From Paenibacillus caseinilyticus (GTDB lineage Bacteria; Bacillota; Bacilli; Paenibacillales; NBRC-103111), in NCBI RefSeq assembly GCF_027533645.1, contig NZ_JAQAGY010000018.1, positions 90,571 to 154,570 on the forward strand: DNA of 64,000 bases. Direction: 5' to 3'. Shown here piece by piece: positions 42,932 through 52,042 of the stretch. Position numbers and translations under genes: made by a program. Under the pieces are notes generated by a model, which saw only the letters and a program-made list of their open reading frames with translations, was not told the origin of the DNA and ran no database searches. The stretch's first letter is position 1. Each line of letters begins with the position of its first letter.

Positions 42932-43408
42932 ATGAATCGATTAAGAGACGTTTTCGTCGACCAGATCGCACTGTGCCACCAGGATCGCGGATGGTTCCCC
43001 ACGCTGAAGGAAGTTCTTCAGGGTCTCACGGTTGAACAAGCAGTATGGAAACCGGGGAACCATCACTCCATCGCGGAACTAGTCAACCACCTCACATATT
43101 GGAATGAAATCTGGCTGGAACGATTCCAAGGCGGCACGCCGGTGGTGCACGAAAGTAACGATCAATCCTTTTCATCCGAAGCTGCCCTTGTGGATGAAGA
43201 GCAGTGGCAGGCTGCGGTTGCCAAACTGAATCAGGTAATGGACGCGTGGAGCAGCAGTCTTAGGCAGTGCCCCGAGATCAAAATGAACGAAGCCTTGCCC
43301 GGCGAAGCGGCAGACTCCACCTGGTGGGAGGTGTTGTCAGTCTTAACGACACACAATGTCTACCATCTTGGGCAAATGGTCTACATCCGCAAGCAGCAAG
43401 GCATTTGA
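42932..43408 (+). CDS. DinB-family protein
   Basis: A 158-residue four-helix-bundle protein of the DinB/YfiT superfamily. The metal-ligand histidines sit in the expected places: AELVNHLTYWNEIW in helix 2 and TTHNVYHLGQMVYIRKQQG in the last helix. Members include thiol-S-transferases (BstA-like), but most are uncharacterised and no substrate is assigned. An AGGAGAGG ribosome site precedes the ATG. It lies downstream of the ArsR-SRPBCC gene and may be its target. Between 43409 and 43694 I see no gene, only a dispersed 41-bp repeat. Confidence 0.88.
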   Translation: MNRLRDVFVDQIALCHQDRGWFPTLKEVLQGLTVEQAVWKPGNHHSIAELVNHLTYWNEIWLERFQGGTPVVHESNDQSFSSEAALVDEEQWQAAVAKLNQVMDAWSSSLRQCPEIKMNEALPGEAADSTWWEVLSVLTTHNVYHLGQMVYIRKQQGI

Positions 43409-43499
43409 GCCTGCCCTCCTCCGGCAGGATGTGGATAACACAAGGAGTCATCAGGTGCAGCTCTCCAGAGCCGTGCCTTCTTTGTCGTGCATCCGCAAC

Positions 43500-43540
43500 C
43501 AACCAAACCGCCACGGCACCAACCGATCCTGCAGACCGCC
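43500..43540 (+). repeat. dispersed 41-bp repeat, copy A
   Basis: About 85 percent identical (6 mismatches in 41) to the segment at 50037-50077, in the same orientation. The shared core is ACCAACCGATCCT preceded by GCCACGG. Both copies lie in gene-free gaps flanking the rhamnogalacturonan operon block. Confidence 0.6.
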
Positions 43541-43694
43541 GGGGACTACCGCAATGGTCCATGCCCTGGGGGAACGGGCGGTTGAGACGTATGGAGACCC
43601 GCGGTACGATAATCCCGAGAAAGAGAAGAACACAGGGACGCGGTCCTTTAGGAGGGCGCTGCAGCCGGTGGAACTTGAGGGAGGAACTGGAGTT

Positions 43695-44984
43695 ATGGGT
43701 GCCCCAAAAACGTATGTGCTGGTAGGATCCGGAGGGCGGGCGGAGTTTTATTGGTCCGCGATTGCCACGCAGTTCAAGGAGACGTCGGAACTGCTGGCCT
43801 TTTGTGACACGAATGAGACCCGGATGAATTATGCGAACAAGCGTCTTACGGAAGTGTACGGCGCGGCAGCCGTTCCGGCGTATAAGGCGGAAGACTTCGA
43901 CCGGATGATCCGGGAGGTGAAGCCGGATACGGTCATCGTGACTACGGTGGACCGTACGCATCATACGTACATCATCCGGGCGCTCGAGCTCGGCTGCGAT
44001 GTCATCACGGAGAAGCCGATGACGGTGGATGAGGACAAATGCCAGGCGATCCTGGACGCGGTGGAACGGACGGGACGCAGGGTCCGCGTCACGTTCAACT
44101 ACCGGTATGCCCCGCACCATACGAAGGCGCGCGAGCTGATCGCGGGCGGCACGATCGGGGATGTCCATTCCGTGCACTTCGAGTGGCTGCTGAACCACAA
44201 GCATGGCGCCGATTACTTCCGGCGCTGGCACCGCGATAAGCGCAACAGCGGCGGGCTGCTCGTCCACAAGTCGACACACCACTTCGATCTCGTGAACTTC
44301 TGGATCGGCTCCCGGCCGGATACGGTGTTCGCGTTCGGCGATCTGCTGTTCTACGGCAAGGAGAATGCGGAGCGGCGGGGCGAGACCCGGTTCTATGACC
44401 GGGCCACAGGGAATCCGCAGGCGGAGGATGATCCGTTCGCCCTGCATTTGGATCGCAACGAGAACCTCAAGGCGATGTACTTGGATGCGGAGCACGAAGA
44501 CGGGTACCGCCGCGACCAAAGCGTGTTCGGGGACGGCATCTCCATCGAGGACACGATGGGTGTCATGGTACGGTACAAGAATAACGCCATCCTGACGTAT
44601 TCGCTGAACGCCTACCTGCCTTGGGAAGGATACCGGATTGCCTTCAACGGCAGCAAGGGCCGTATCGAGATGTCGGTCGGAGAGAAATCCTACGTGAACT
44701 CCGGGGGAGACAAGGCGCAGGAGGGCGCGGTGAAGAGCCGCTCGATCCGCGTGTTCCCGATGTTCGGCAAGCCGTACGAGGTGGAGGTGGAGCTTGCGGC
44801 GGGTGGTCACGGCGGCGGGGACCCCGCGCTGTTGAACGACCTGTTCGGCGAGCCGGGGGAAGACCCGTTCCGGCGGGCGGCGGACCACGTGGACGGTGCG
44901 AGATCCATTCTGACCGGCATCGCGGCCAACCGGTCGATCCGGACGGGACAGCCTGTCAGGGTCGACGATCTGGTGCGAATCTAA
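43695..44984 (+). CDS. Gfo/Idh/MocA-family oxidoreductase (YteT-like)
   Basis: A 429-residue NAD(P)-dependent dehydrogenase, close in length to B. subtilis YteT of the rhamnogalacturonan locus. The N-terminal Rossmann motif is YVLVGSGGRAEFYWSA, EKPMTVD is the conserved catalytic Lys region, and the C-terminal alpha/beta domain follows. The probable role is oxidation or isomerisation of a sugar released from pectin. The frame is open from 43356, but GGGAGG before the ATG at 43695 and the family N-terminus fix the start. The GH105 gene begins 25 bp downstream, so they are likely cotranscribed. Confidence 0.9.
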   Translation: MGAPKTYVLVGSGGRAEFYWSAIATQFKETSELLAFCDTNETRMNYANKRLTEVYGAAAVPAYKAEDFDRMIREVKPDTVIVTTVDRTHHTYIIRALELGCDVITEKPMTVDEDKCQAILDAVERTGRRVRVTFNYRYAPHHTKARELIAGGTIGDVHSVHFEWLLNHKHGADYFRRWHRDKRNSGGLLVHKSTHHFDLVNFWIGSRPDTVFAFGDLLFYGKENAERRGETRFYDRATGNPQAEDDPFALHLDRNENLKAMYLDAEHEDGYRRDQSVFGDGISIEDTMGVMVRYKNNAILTYSLNAYLPWEGYRIAFNGSKGRIEMSVGEKSYVNSGGDKAQEGAVKSRSIRVFPMFGKPYEVEVELAAGGHGGGDPALLNDLFGEPGEDPFRRAADHVDGARSILTGIAANRSIRTGQPVRVDDLVRI

Positions 44985-45009
44985 AAACGCGAAGGGAGCG
45001 GGAACGGAT

Positions 45010-47325
45010 ATGGCTTACGTGGAAGAACACGAATCGATCGCCGAACGCACAGCCGGGCGGACAGAGGACATGCTGGCGGCGGTGGCGAACCGCTATATCG
45101 GGGCGAACCCGAAGCTGCCGCCGGTGTACCGGGTGATCCATAAGGGCGGCTTCCGCCGGGACGCGGAGTACCGGTATGAGATGAACCTGGCGGAGAAGCT
45201 CGGGGAGCTGGAGGGCGGGCAGTTTGTGTATGCCTGGGCGAAGCTGTGGGCGGAGCAGGAGGGGGAGCAGCCCCTGCGGATCTCCTGCTACGGACCCGTC
45301 CGGGTGTTCGTGAACGACGCCTGGGTATTCCAGTCGAACCAGCGGGACGATGTGCTGCCCGAGCAGACGGCGGAGTTCAATGCGCCGCTGCGCCGGGGAT
45401 GGAACCAGGTGGTGCTCGAGTTCACGAGCGCAGCGACAGGCTGCGGGGGCCGCTTCGGCACCGGGCTCATCAAGGCGGCGCCGCTGCACTTCCTGGCTCC
45501 GACCAAGGAACGGGAAGGGCAGGAAGGATGGGTCTACAGCGAGCCGCAGGCGGCCAGGTGGTACGGGGTGAAACCGGCGGAGGCGGAGCTCTCGGGCGCC
45601 GAGCCGATGGGGGCTCCGGGAAGCGAGCCGTTCCGGATCGGGTCGCTGGCGCAGGAGATCAGCTCGCCGGTCCGGTGGCTGCCGGAGAGGACCTGGGACG
45701 CGGAGGCGGAGCAGCGCGGCCGCTTCGCCCGGGTGCTGGGGGAGACGGGACACGGGAAGCTGGCCTTCGCTTGGGCGAAGCTGGATAACCGGGGCGCGGC
45801 GCCTGGCGAGGTCACGCTGAAGGGCCGCTGCACCGGCCGCTGCGCGCTCTATCTCGGGGGGCGGCTTGTGTACGAGACCCCGGCGGAAGGCGGCGGCAGC
45901 GCGGCGGCTATCGCTGTAGCGCTGCAGGTACCGGTAGGCGCCCATGATTTTGTGATCCGCAGCGAAGGCGGAGGTGAAGGCGCGGCGGCATGGGGCTTCG
46001 AATTCGAGCCCTTTGAAGTGGACGTCCAGGGAGGAGCGGAGGAAGTGCGGTGGGTGCAGCCCTATCCGGTGCGGGGGATGGAAGAGCCCTGGTTGTACCT
46101 CGGGCCCTTCCGCCGGGGTACGGAGCCTTCCATCGAAGATGTGCCCACCATGGAGACGCTGTTCGGCGAAGGAGAAGAGCGGGTCTACTGGCGGGTCGAC
46201 CAGCCGGACGGATGGGTGAGGCCGTACCTGGAGAACCCCCTGTTCGGCCGGTGGAATTATCCGCTCGGGGTGACGCTCTACGGTATTCTGGAGACCGGCA
46301 GGGAGCTCGGCCGGGCGGATTACATCGACTATGCTGCCGATCATATCGGCCAGTGCACCCGGGTTGGCGAATACTCCCTGTGGGATGCGCAGCAGTACGG
46401 CGGCCCGGGGACGAACCACCAGCTGGCGTTGATCGATTCGCTGGATGACTGCGGTTCTTTCGGTGCCACGCTGCTGCGGATTCTCCGGGAGCGGGAGCTG
46501 CCGGGAGGCCGGTGGGCGGCGGACCGGATCGCGGAGTATATCTCCCGCGAGCAGGACCGTCTGCCCAGCGGCATGCTGTACCGCAGAAGGGGGCACAGCC
46601 AGCTCATGCACGGGACCGTATGGTGCGATGATCTCTATATGAGCACCCCGTTCCTGTGCCGGTACTATGAGCTGACGGGCGACGAGGCTTACCTGACGGA
46701 TGCGGCCAACCAGTTCCTGCAGTACAAGGAGCTGCTGTTCATGCCGGAGCGGCGCATCATGCACCATGTCTACAACCTGCGCTTCGGGAAGCCCAATACG
46801 GTAGCTTGGGGCCGCGGCAACGGCTGGGTGCTCTTCTCGCTGACCGAGCTGCTCGAGACGATGCCGGAAGGGCATCCGAAGCGCCCTGAGATCCTGGGCT
46901 TCTACCGCGAGCTGTGCTCGGGGTACCTTGCGCTGCAGGATGAGGACGGCTTGTGGCATCAGGTGCTGACGGATCCGCAGTCATACCCGGAGGCTTCCTG
47001 CACCTCCATGTTCATCTATGCCTTCTCCCGGGGCGTCCGCTTCGGCTGGCTGCAGGACCCGGCTCCCTATGTGCAGGCGGTGCGCAGAGGGTTCGACGGG
47101 CTCACCCGCACCTGCATCGACAAGCACGGCAACGTGTACGGCGTGTGCCGCGGCTCGGGCTATTCCTACTCGGCGCTGTATTACAAGGAGCGGCTGTCCT
47201 GGCTCCTCAACGATACCCACGGCATCGGCATCGTACTGCTGGCGGGAATCGAGACGCTGCGCCTGCGGTCGTATCTGGCGCAAGATGCAGCCGCAGGCCG
47301 CCGCAGCAAGCAAGCCTTGGCCTGA
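45010..47325 (+). CDS. GH105 unsaturated rhamnogalacturonyl hydrolase with large N-terminal domain
   Basis: A 771-residue cytoplasmic protein (no signal). The C-terminal half (about 395-760) is an alpha/alpha-barrel GH105/YteR-like hydrolase: HGTVWCDDLYMSTPFL places the catalytic Asp at 540, and WGRGNGWVLF and GSGYSYSALYYK are further hallmarks. It should remove unsaturated galacturonate from rhamnogalacturonan lyase products. The first 390 residues are a beta-rich module I cannot assign, absent from the 373-residue B. subtilis YteR; RISCYGPVRVFVNDAWVFQS and DNRGAAPGEVTLKGRCTGRC suggest two galactose-binding-like sandwiches. A terminator follows. Confidence 0.9.
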   Translation: MAYVEEHESIAERTAGRTEDMLAAVANRYIGANPKLPPVYRVIHKGGFRRDAEYRYEMNLAEKLGELEGGQFVYAWAKLWAEQEGEQPLRISCYGPVRVFVNDAWVFQSNQRDDVLPEQTAEFNAPLRRGWNQVVLEFTSAATGCGGRFGTGLIKAAPLHFLAPTKEREGQEGWVYSEPQAARWYGVKPAEAELSGAEPMGAPGSEPFRIGSLAQEISSPVRWLPERTWDAEAEQRGRFARVLGETGHGKLAFAWAKLDNRGAAPGEVTLKGRCTGRCALYLGGRLVYETPAEGGGSAAAIAVALQVPVGAHDFVIRSEGGGEGAAAWGFEFEPFEVDVQGGAEEVRWVQPYPVRGMEEPWLYLGPFRRGTEPSIEDVPTMETLFGEGEERVYWRVDQPDGWVRPYLENPLFGRWNYPLGVTLYGILETGRELGRADYIDYAADHIGQCTRVGEYSLWDAQQYGGPGTNHQLALIDSLDDCGSFGATLLRILRERELPGGRWAADRIAEYISREQDRLPSGMLYRRRGHSQLMHGTVWCDDLYMSTPFLCRYYELTGDEAYLTDAANQFLQYKELLFMPERRIMHHVYNLRFGKPNTVAWGRGNGWVLFSLTELLETMPEGHPKRPEILGFYRELCSGYLALQDEDGLWHQVLTDPQSYPEASCTSMFIYAFSRGVRFGWLQDPAPYVQAVRRGFDGLTRTCIDKHGNVYGVCRGSGYSYSALYYKERLSWLLNDTHGIGIVLLAGIETLRLRSYLAQDAAAGRRSKQALA

Positions 47326-47346
47326 CGGCACGGCCACTCCAATACG

Positions 47347-47388
47347 ACAGACAGTCCGTGTGAAGCTCTCACCGGCTGTCTGTTTTTT
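47347..47388 (+). terminator. terminator after the GH105 gene
   Basis: ACAGACAG (47347-47354) pairs with CTGTCTGT (47376-47383), followed by a run of T residues. An internal CCG/CGG pair may extend the stem. Confidence 0.8.
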
Positions 47389-47480
47389 ATGGGAGCCTCC
47401 ACTCCAGGTAGGAATTGGCACCTCCCAGTCGAATATAAAAAAAGAGTGCGCTTTCATCTAAACACACGGGAGGTGACGGG

Positions 47481-49778
47481 ATGTCCAGATTCCAGGAGTG
47501 GCTCAAGGGCAATTGGCGCAATACCCAAACCCGGCTGGTGCTGATCATGACGCTTTCGGTTTCTTTGATCATCTTTACGGTGGGACTCGCTTCCTACTAT
47601 ACCTCGAAGTCCGTGCTGCAGAGCGAGCTCAGCGAGCCCCAGCATCTCAAGCTGCGGATCGGGATGAACTATATCGACAAGCAGGTGGATGAGGCGAACC
47701 GGCTGGCGGTCAAGGTCTCGCTGCACCCGGCAGTGCGGGAATTTCTCACAACAACCGAGCAGGGGGCATATGGCCCGACGAAGCAGCTCTATGAGGTGCT
47801 CGATGCTCTGTTCCTGAACTCCCCCTACCTTGACAGCATTCATATATATGACAAGGAGCGGCAGAGCTTCATCGGCTATCCGGATGGCTACAGCTCGCGT
47901 CCTGAGACGTTTCCGGACAACACCTGGGTCAAGGAAGCGGAGGCGATGGGCGGCAGCCCGATGATGATCGCAAGCCGCAAGCTTCCGGAAGGCACGAGCC
48001 GTGCCGGCCGCGACCAGGTGTCGCTGTACCGTACGATCAAGATCGCGGGCGAGAGCAAAGGGTATATCGCGGTGAATTTTAACCACAATGCGCTGTTCTC
48101 GCAGATCACGGGCAGTGAGGTGTCGAGCCTGAAGAGCCCGCAGTTTATCTTCGATTCGGGAGGGGAGCTGGTCTTCGCGGCGGGGGAAGAAGAACTGGGC
48201 GTGGATGCCGGCATGGTACGGGATGCGCTGCATGAGCTTGGAGGGGAGAAGTTCGGCGAGCTGGCTTACCCAGGCGGCAGGCTGCTCCTGTCGCATACCC
48301 GCTCCCAGCTTACGCAGTGGGAATTCGTCTCGCTCGTCTCCCAGGACGCGCTGCTGGCGAAGACGGAGAAGATCCGCGACGTCGTCCTCCTGGTGGCCGC
48401 AGGTGCGCTGCTGCTGGGCGCATGGACCATTGTCCATATCAATTCCGTTGCGTTCCAGCCCGTTCGCCGTATGCGGTCCATGCTGCATGCATACAAAAAG
48501 GATGGCGTCTCCACCGATCTGAACGATCTCGAGCAGGTGACCGGCAGGCTGCTCAGCGACCATGACAAGCTGTCGCAGCTCATCCGGCAGACGATGCCGG
48601 AAGCGGCCTCCAAGTTCGTGAAGGAGGCGCTGGCAGGGCAGATCCGCTCGTCCAAGGAATGGCGGCACAAGTGGTCCTGCTATTTCCGGGAATGGCCGGA
48701 GGTGCCGCTTACCGTAGCCGTTTTTTCGATTGACCGGTACGGGGAATGGGTACGCCGCTATCCGGACCACGATCATCTGCTCCTCAAATATGCGCTTGCC
48801 AACATTACCGAGGAGCTGTTCGCGGCCAAGTGGCGGACCGTATGCCTGGATCTCGGCAATGACCGGATGGCGCTGCTGCTGCAGCCGCTGGAAGCAGCGG
48901 CTGCAGGCCCGGAACAGCTGCTGGGCGAGGCGGAGGAGACGATCCGGCGCCTGCTGAGCTTCAGCATCTCGGCGGGCATCAGCCGGCCGTGCCCGGATGC
49001 CGGTGCGCTGCAGACCGCTATGCAGGAGGCCGAGACGGCGCTCGCATACCGGCTGTATCTTGGCTGCGGCAGTGTGATCCCTTATGATGAAACGCTTCAA
49101 TGGAGAACGGAGGCGGTCACCCTCCCGTCCGAATCGCTGATCGGCGGGCTGGCGGACGCGGTGGAAGCGGGAGCCGCAGACCATGCGATGTGCCTGTGGG
49201 AGCGGATCGTACGGGAGCTTGAGGAGGCCCGGACTCCGCCGGCCGCTGCGCTGTCCTACGTGAACACCCTGAGGCGCAGGCTGAGCGGGATCTCCCGCTC
49301 CAAGGAGAACGGCGGCAGGCCTGAAGCACAGGAGGCCCCTTACGGGGAGACGATGCCGCTGACGGAGATTGGCGAAGCGATGGGTGCAGAGATCCGGGAG
49401 CTCACAGATAGCTTCGCCCGGACAGCCCGCAGCAAGGAGTATCTGCAAGTCCAGGGCATGATTGAATACATGCGGATGCACCTCGGCGACAATGTCGGCG
49501 TTCAGGATATTGCGTCCGCCGCCGGCATCTCCATCTCCCTGGCCTCCCAGCTGTTCAAGCAGGAGACTGGCGAGACGATCCATGATTACCTGACGGGACT
49601 GCGGGTGGAGCGGGCAGGGGAACTGCTGCTGCAGACCCCGAGCAAGATTGCGGATATCGCCACCATGGTCGGTTACCAGCATGAGAACAGCTTCATCCGG
49701 GTCTTCCGCAAGTACAAGGACATCACACCGGGGAGATACCGGGAGCTGATGAAGGCGAAAGCGGCGCCGGTTGAATGA
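47481..49778 (+). CDS. membrane-anchored AraC-family regulator (YtdP/YesS-like)
   Basis: A 765-residue regulator close in length to B. subtilis YtdP and YesS, which control pectin genes. Helix 1 spans about residues 19-40, an extracytoplasmic sensor about 41-295, helix 2 about 298-320 (VVLLVAAGALLLGAW), then a cytoplasmic region and a C-terminal AraC double HTH (VGVQDIASAAGISISLASQL, TPSKIADIATMVGYQHENSF). It can sense an extracellular sugar directly and activate nearby genes without a separate kinase. GGGAGGTGA precedes the ATG. It lies between the GH105 gene and the third ABC importer, so both are probable targets. Confidence 0.92.
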   Translation: MSRFQEWLKGNWRNTQTRLVLIMTLSVSLIIFTVGLASYYTSKSVLQSELSEPQHLKLRIGMNYIDKQVDEANRLAVKVSLHPAVREFLTTTEQGAYGPTKQLYEVLDALFLNSPYLDSIHIYDKERQSFIGYPDGYSSRPETFPDNTWVKEAEAMGGSPMMIASRKLPEGTSRAGRDQVSLYRTIKIAGESKGYIAVNFNHNALFSQITGSEVSSLKSPQFIFDSGGELVFAAGEEELGVDAGMVRDALHELGGEKFGELAYPGGRLLLSHTRSQLTQWEFVSLVSQDALLAKTEKIRDVVLLVAAGALLLGAWTIVHINSVAFQPVRRMRSMLHAYKKDGVSTDLNDLEQVTGRLLSDHDKLSQLIRQTMPEAASKFVKEALAGQIRSSKEWRHKWSCYFREWPEVPLTVAVFSIDRYGEWVRRYPDHDHLLLKYALANITEELFAAKWRTVCLDLGNDRMALLLQPLEAAAAGPEQLLGEAEETIRRLLSFSISAGISRPCPDAGALQTAMQEAETALAYRLYLGCGSVIPYDETLQWRTEAVTLPSESLIGGLADAVEAGAADHAMCLWERIVRELEEARTPPAAALSYVNTLRRRLSGISRSKENGGRPEAQEAPYGETMPLTEIGEAMGAEIRELTDSFARTARSKEYLQVQGMIEYMRMHLGDNVGVQDIASAAGISISLASQLFKQETGETIHDYLTGLRVERAGELLLQTPSKIADIATMVGYQHENSFIRVFRKYKDITPGRYRELMKAKAAPVE

Positions 49779-49820
49779 CGGGCAGGAGACGTCCCGCAGC
49801 CAAGGCAGCAGTCCGTGTAA

Positions 49821-49865
49821 CCCCTTTTGGAGCAGACATCCGATCCGCTCCAGAGGGGCTTTTTC
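49821..49865 (+). terminator. terminator after the AraC regulator gene
   Basis: CCCCTTTTGGAGC (49821-49833) pairs with GCTCCAGAGGGG (49847-49858) with one bulged base, followed by C and five T residues. Confidence 0.8.
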
Positions 49866-50036
49866 GTTTGGGCGCAAGGGGCTGTCCGAAGCCGGCAGAC
49901 CGAGCGCCTGGGGGCAGGTAATGGATTGGACTGGGCAGCGTGCTTCGGGACCTTGTGGCCGGTCTGCCGCTAATGCGGTTCTGCAGTTGACGATCGTGTT
50001 CGGGAAATGGGCGCCGTTCCAGGCCTCATCCCGGGT

Positions 50037-50077
50037 CAACCGAACAGCCACGGAACCAACCGATCCTTCAGAACGGC
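50037..50077 (+). repeat. dispersed 41-bp repeat, copy B
   Basis: Partner of the segment at 43500-43540, same orientation, about 85 percent identical. It lies in the gap 49866-50204 between the AraC regulator terminator and the third importer operon, where I see no gene. Confidence 0.6.
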
Positions 50078-50204
50078 GTGCCGTCCCGGTTTGGCGCACG
50101 GGATAGCGGAATGAGCGATTGCCGCAGCCAGCTTGCGCCGGGTACGATGAGGCCAATCCCATAATCATTATGGACTCACAGTCAGGAGAAAGGCGGTGTG
50201 ACGA

Positions 50205-51104
50205 TTGGCCAAGTATTGGCAGAACGTCAAGAAGCATTGGATGCTGTACCTGATGATCCTGCCGGGCATTGCCTTCTATATCGTATTCAAGTACGTGCCT
50301 GTGGCAGGAAGCATCATCGCGTTCCAGAAGTACCAGATCATGCGGGGCATCTGGAACAGCCCTTGGGTGGGACTGGATAATTTTCGTTTCATCTTCGCGT
50401 ACCCTGATTTCTACAATGTGCTGCGCAATACGCTCCTGCTCGCGCTGTACCATCTCGTCTTCGGGTTCCCGGCCCCGATCTTCCTGGCGCTCCTCTTCAA
50501 CGAAGTGCGGCTGGCGCTCGCCAAGAAGCTGTTCCAGAGCTTGTTCTACCTGCCCCACTTCTTGTCGTGGGTCGTGGTCGGGGGTATTGTCTTCGAGCTC
50601 TTATCCGCGCAGGGAGTCGCGAATATGATCCGGGGCTGGTTCGGTCTCTCCCCGGTCCTGTTCATGCAGCAGGAGTCGATGTTCCGTTCGATCGTCGTGC
50701 TCTCGGGGATCTGGAAGGAGGTCGGCTGGGGAACGATTATCTATCTGGCTGCGCTTGCGGGCGTCAATCCGCACCTGTATGAGGCGGCGGTAGTCGACGG
50801 GGCGAACAAGTGGAAGCAGACGGTCTACATCACGCTTCCGTCGCTGATGCCTACGATTCTGGTGCTGTTCCTCCTGCGGATCGGCAACTTTCTCGAGCTC
50901 GGCTTCGACCAGGTGTTCAACCTGCTCACCCCGATGACGTATTCGGTCGGGGATATCATCGAGACGTATGTGTACCGGGCGGGCGTGCTGCAGGCGCAGT
51001 ACAGCGTCACGACGGCGATCGGCTTGTTCCAATCCGTCATCGGCTTCCTGCTCTTGTGGATATTTAACAGATTAGCTAGAAAATCGGAACAGGGGTTGTG
51101 GTGA
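50205..51104 (+). CDS. ABC transporter permease, YteP/LplB type (third system)
   Basis: A 299-residue CUT1-like permease with six spans and EAA loop (PHLYEAAVVDGANKWKQTVY). The YWQNVKKHWMLYLMILPGIA start is typical. TTG start six bases after AGGCGGTG. Its stop overlaps the next permease start by one base (TGATG), so the two are translationally coupled. Neighbouring pectin enzymes suggest import of unsaturated rhamnogalacturonan oligosaccharides, as for B. subtilis YteP/YtcP/YtcQ. Confidence 0.92.
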   Translation: MAKYWQNVKKHWMLYLMILPGIAFYIVFKYVPVAGSIIAFQKYQIMRGIWNSPWVGLDNFRFIFAYPDFYNVLRNTLLLALYHLVFGFPAPIFLALLFNEVRLALAKKLFQSLFYLPHFLSWVVVGGIVFELLSAQGVANMIRGWFGLSPVLFMQQESMFRSIVVLSGIWKEVGWGTIIYLAALAGVNPHLYEAAVVDGANKWKQTVYITLPSLMPTILVLFLLRIGNFLELGFDQVFNLLTPMTYSVGDIIETYVYRAGVLQAQYSVTTAIGLFQSVIGFLLLWIFNRLARKSEQGLW

Positions 51105-51973
51105 TGAAAGAAACCTGGGGTGAAACGCTGTTCAAGCCGTTCAATTACCTCTTCCTTGCGGCGGCCTCGCTGTCGATGGTGCTGCCGCTGCTGCATCTGC
51201 TCGCCGTGTCGCTCAGTTCGCCCTATGCCGCCGACGCGAAGCAGGTGCTGCTGTTTCCGGTGGATTTTACGCTGGCGTCCTGGGACTATATCCTGAACAA
51301 GGATGACCTCTGGCGGGCCTTCTGGGTCACGGTGACGATCACGGTCGTCGGCACGGCGATGAGCATGCTGTTCACGGTATTGACCGCCTACCCGCTGGCA
51401 CAGCGGTCGTTCCTGATCCGCAAGGGGGTCATGCTGGGGATCGTGATTACGATGATCTTCAACGCGCCGCTCATTCCCTTCTTCCTCACCGTGAAGGCGC
51501 TAGGGCTGCTCAACTCGTTCTGGGCCCTGATCATTCCCGGCCTCATCGGGACCTTCAATATGATCATCATCCGCACGTTCTTCATGGAGCTTCCGCCGGA
51601 GCTGGACGACTCGGCACGGATGGACGGCTGCAACGATCTGCGCATCCTGTTCCAGATCTGCCTGCCGCTCTCGAAGCCGGTGCTCGCCACAGTCAGCCTC
51701 TTCTATGCCGTCGGGTACTGGAACACGTTCCAGCGGGCCGTCCTCTTCATCCGCAATCCGGACCTGTGGCCGCTTCAGATGAAGCTGCGGGAGTATCTCA
51801 TGAGCAATGAGGAACTGATCACGACGAATCAAATGGTCGGCACGTTCGATTACAATGCGGCGACGCTGCATGCGGCAACCATTATTTTCGCAGCGGTACC
51901 GATTCTGCTCGTCTACCCGTACCTGCAGAAGTATTTTATCAAGGGAGCGCTCATCGGTTCTATCAAAGGGTGA
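51104..51973 (+). CDS. ABC transporter permease, YtcP type (third system)
   Basis: A 289-residue partner permease with six spans, EAA loop (PPELDDSARMDGCNDLRILF) and the YtcP ending KYFIKGALIGSIKG. A GTG at 51098 is in frame, but AGGGG eight bases before the ATG at 51104 favours the latter, which overlaps the previous stop by one base. The 3' end of the gene is partly duplicated in the following intergenic tandem repeat. Confidence 0.92.
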   Translation: MKETWGETLFKPFNYLFLAAASLSMVLPLLHLLAVSLSSPYAADAKQVLLFPVDFTLASWDYILNKDDLWRAFWVTVTITVVGTAMSMLFTVLTAYPLAQRSFLIRKGVMLGIVITMIFNAPLIPFFLTVKALGLLNSFWALIIPGLIGTFNMIIIRTFFMELPPELDDSARMDGCNDLRILFQICLPLSKPVLATVSLFYAVGYWNTFQRAVLFIRNPDLWPLQMKLREYLMSNEELITTNQMVGTFDYNAATLHAATIIFAAVPILLVYPYLQKYFIKGALIGSIKG

Positions 51974-52026
51974 ATAGCGCGGTACTATCAAGGGTGAATA
52001 GCGGACGGTACTATCAAGGGGAATAT
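51961..52026 (+). repeat. tandem 25-26 bp repeat at the permease 3' end
   Basis: Units begin at 51961 (25 bp), 51986 (26 bp) and 52012 (partial, 15 bp), each starting TATCAA(A)GGG and including GTGAATAGCG. The first unit contains the last codons and the stop of the permease, so the array arose by duplication of the gene end. Confidence 0.85.
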
Positions 52027-52042
52027 ACGAAGGGGGATGGCG

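Noticed and set aside
43278..44888. 536-codon minus-strand frame opposite the Gfo/Idh gene
   Set aside because: Arg/His/Val-rich shadow without domains; the + strand gene is clear.
47454..50558. 1034-codon open frame on the minus strand opposite the AraC regulator
   Set aside because: Composition is Arg/Leu/His-rich with no recognisable domain, it lies exactly opposite real + strand genes, and long antisense frames are expected in GC-rich coding DNA.
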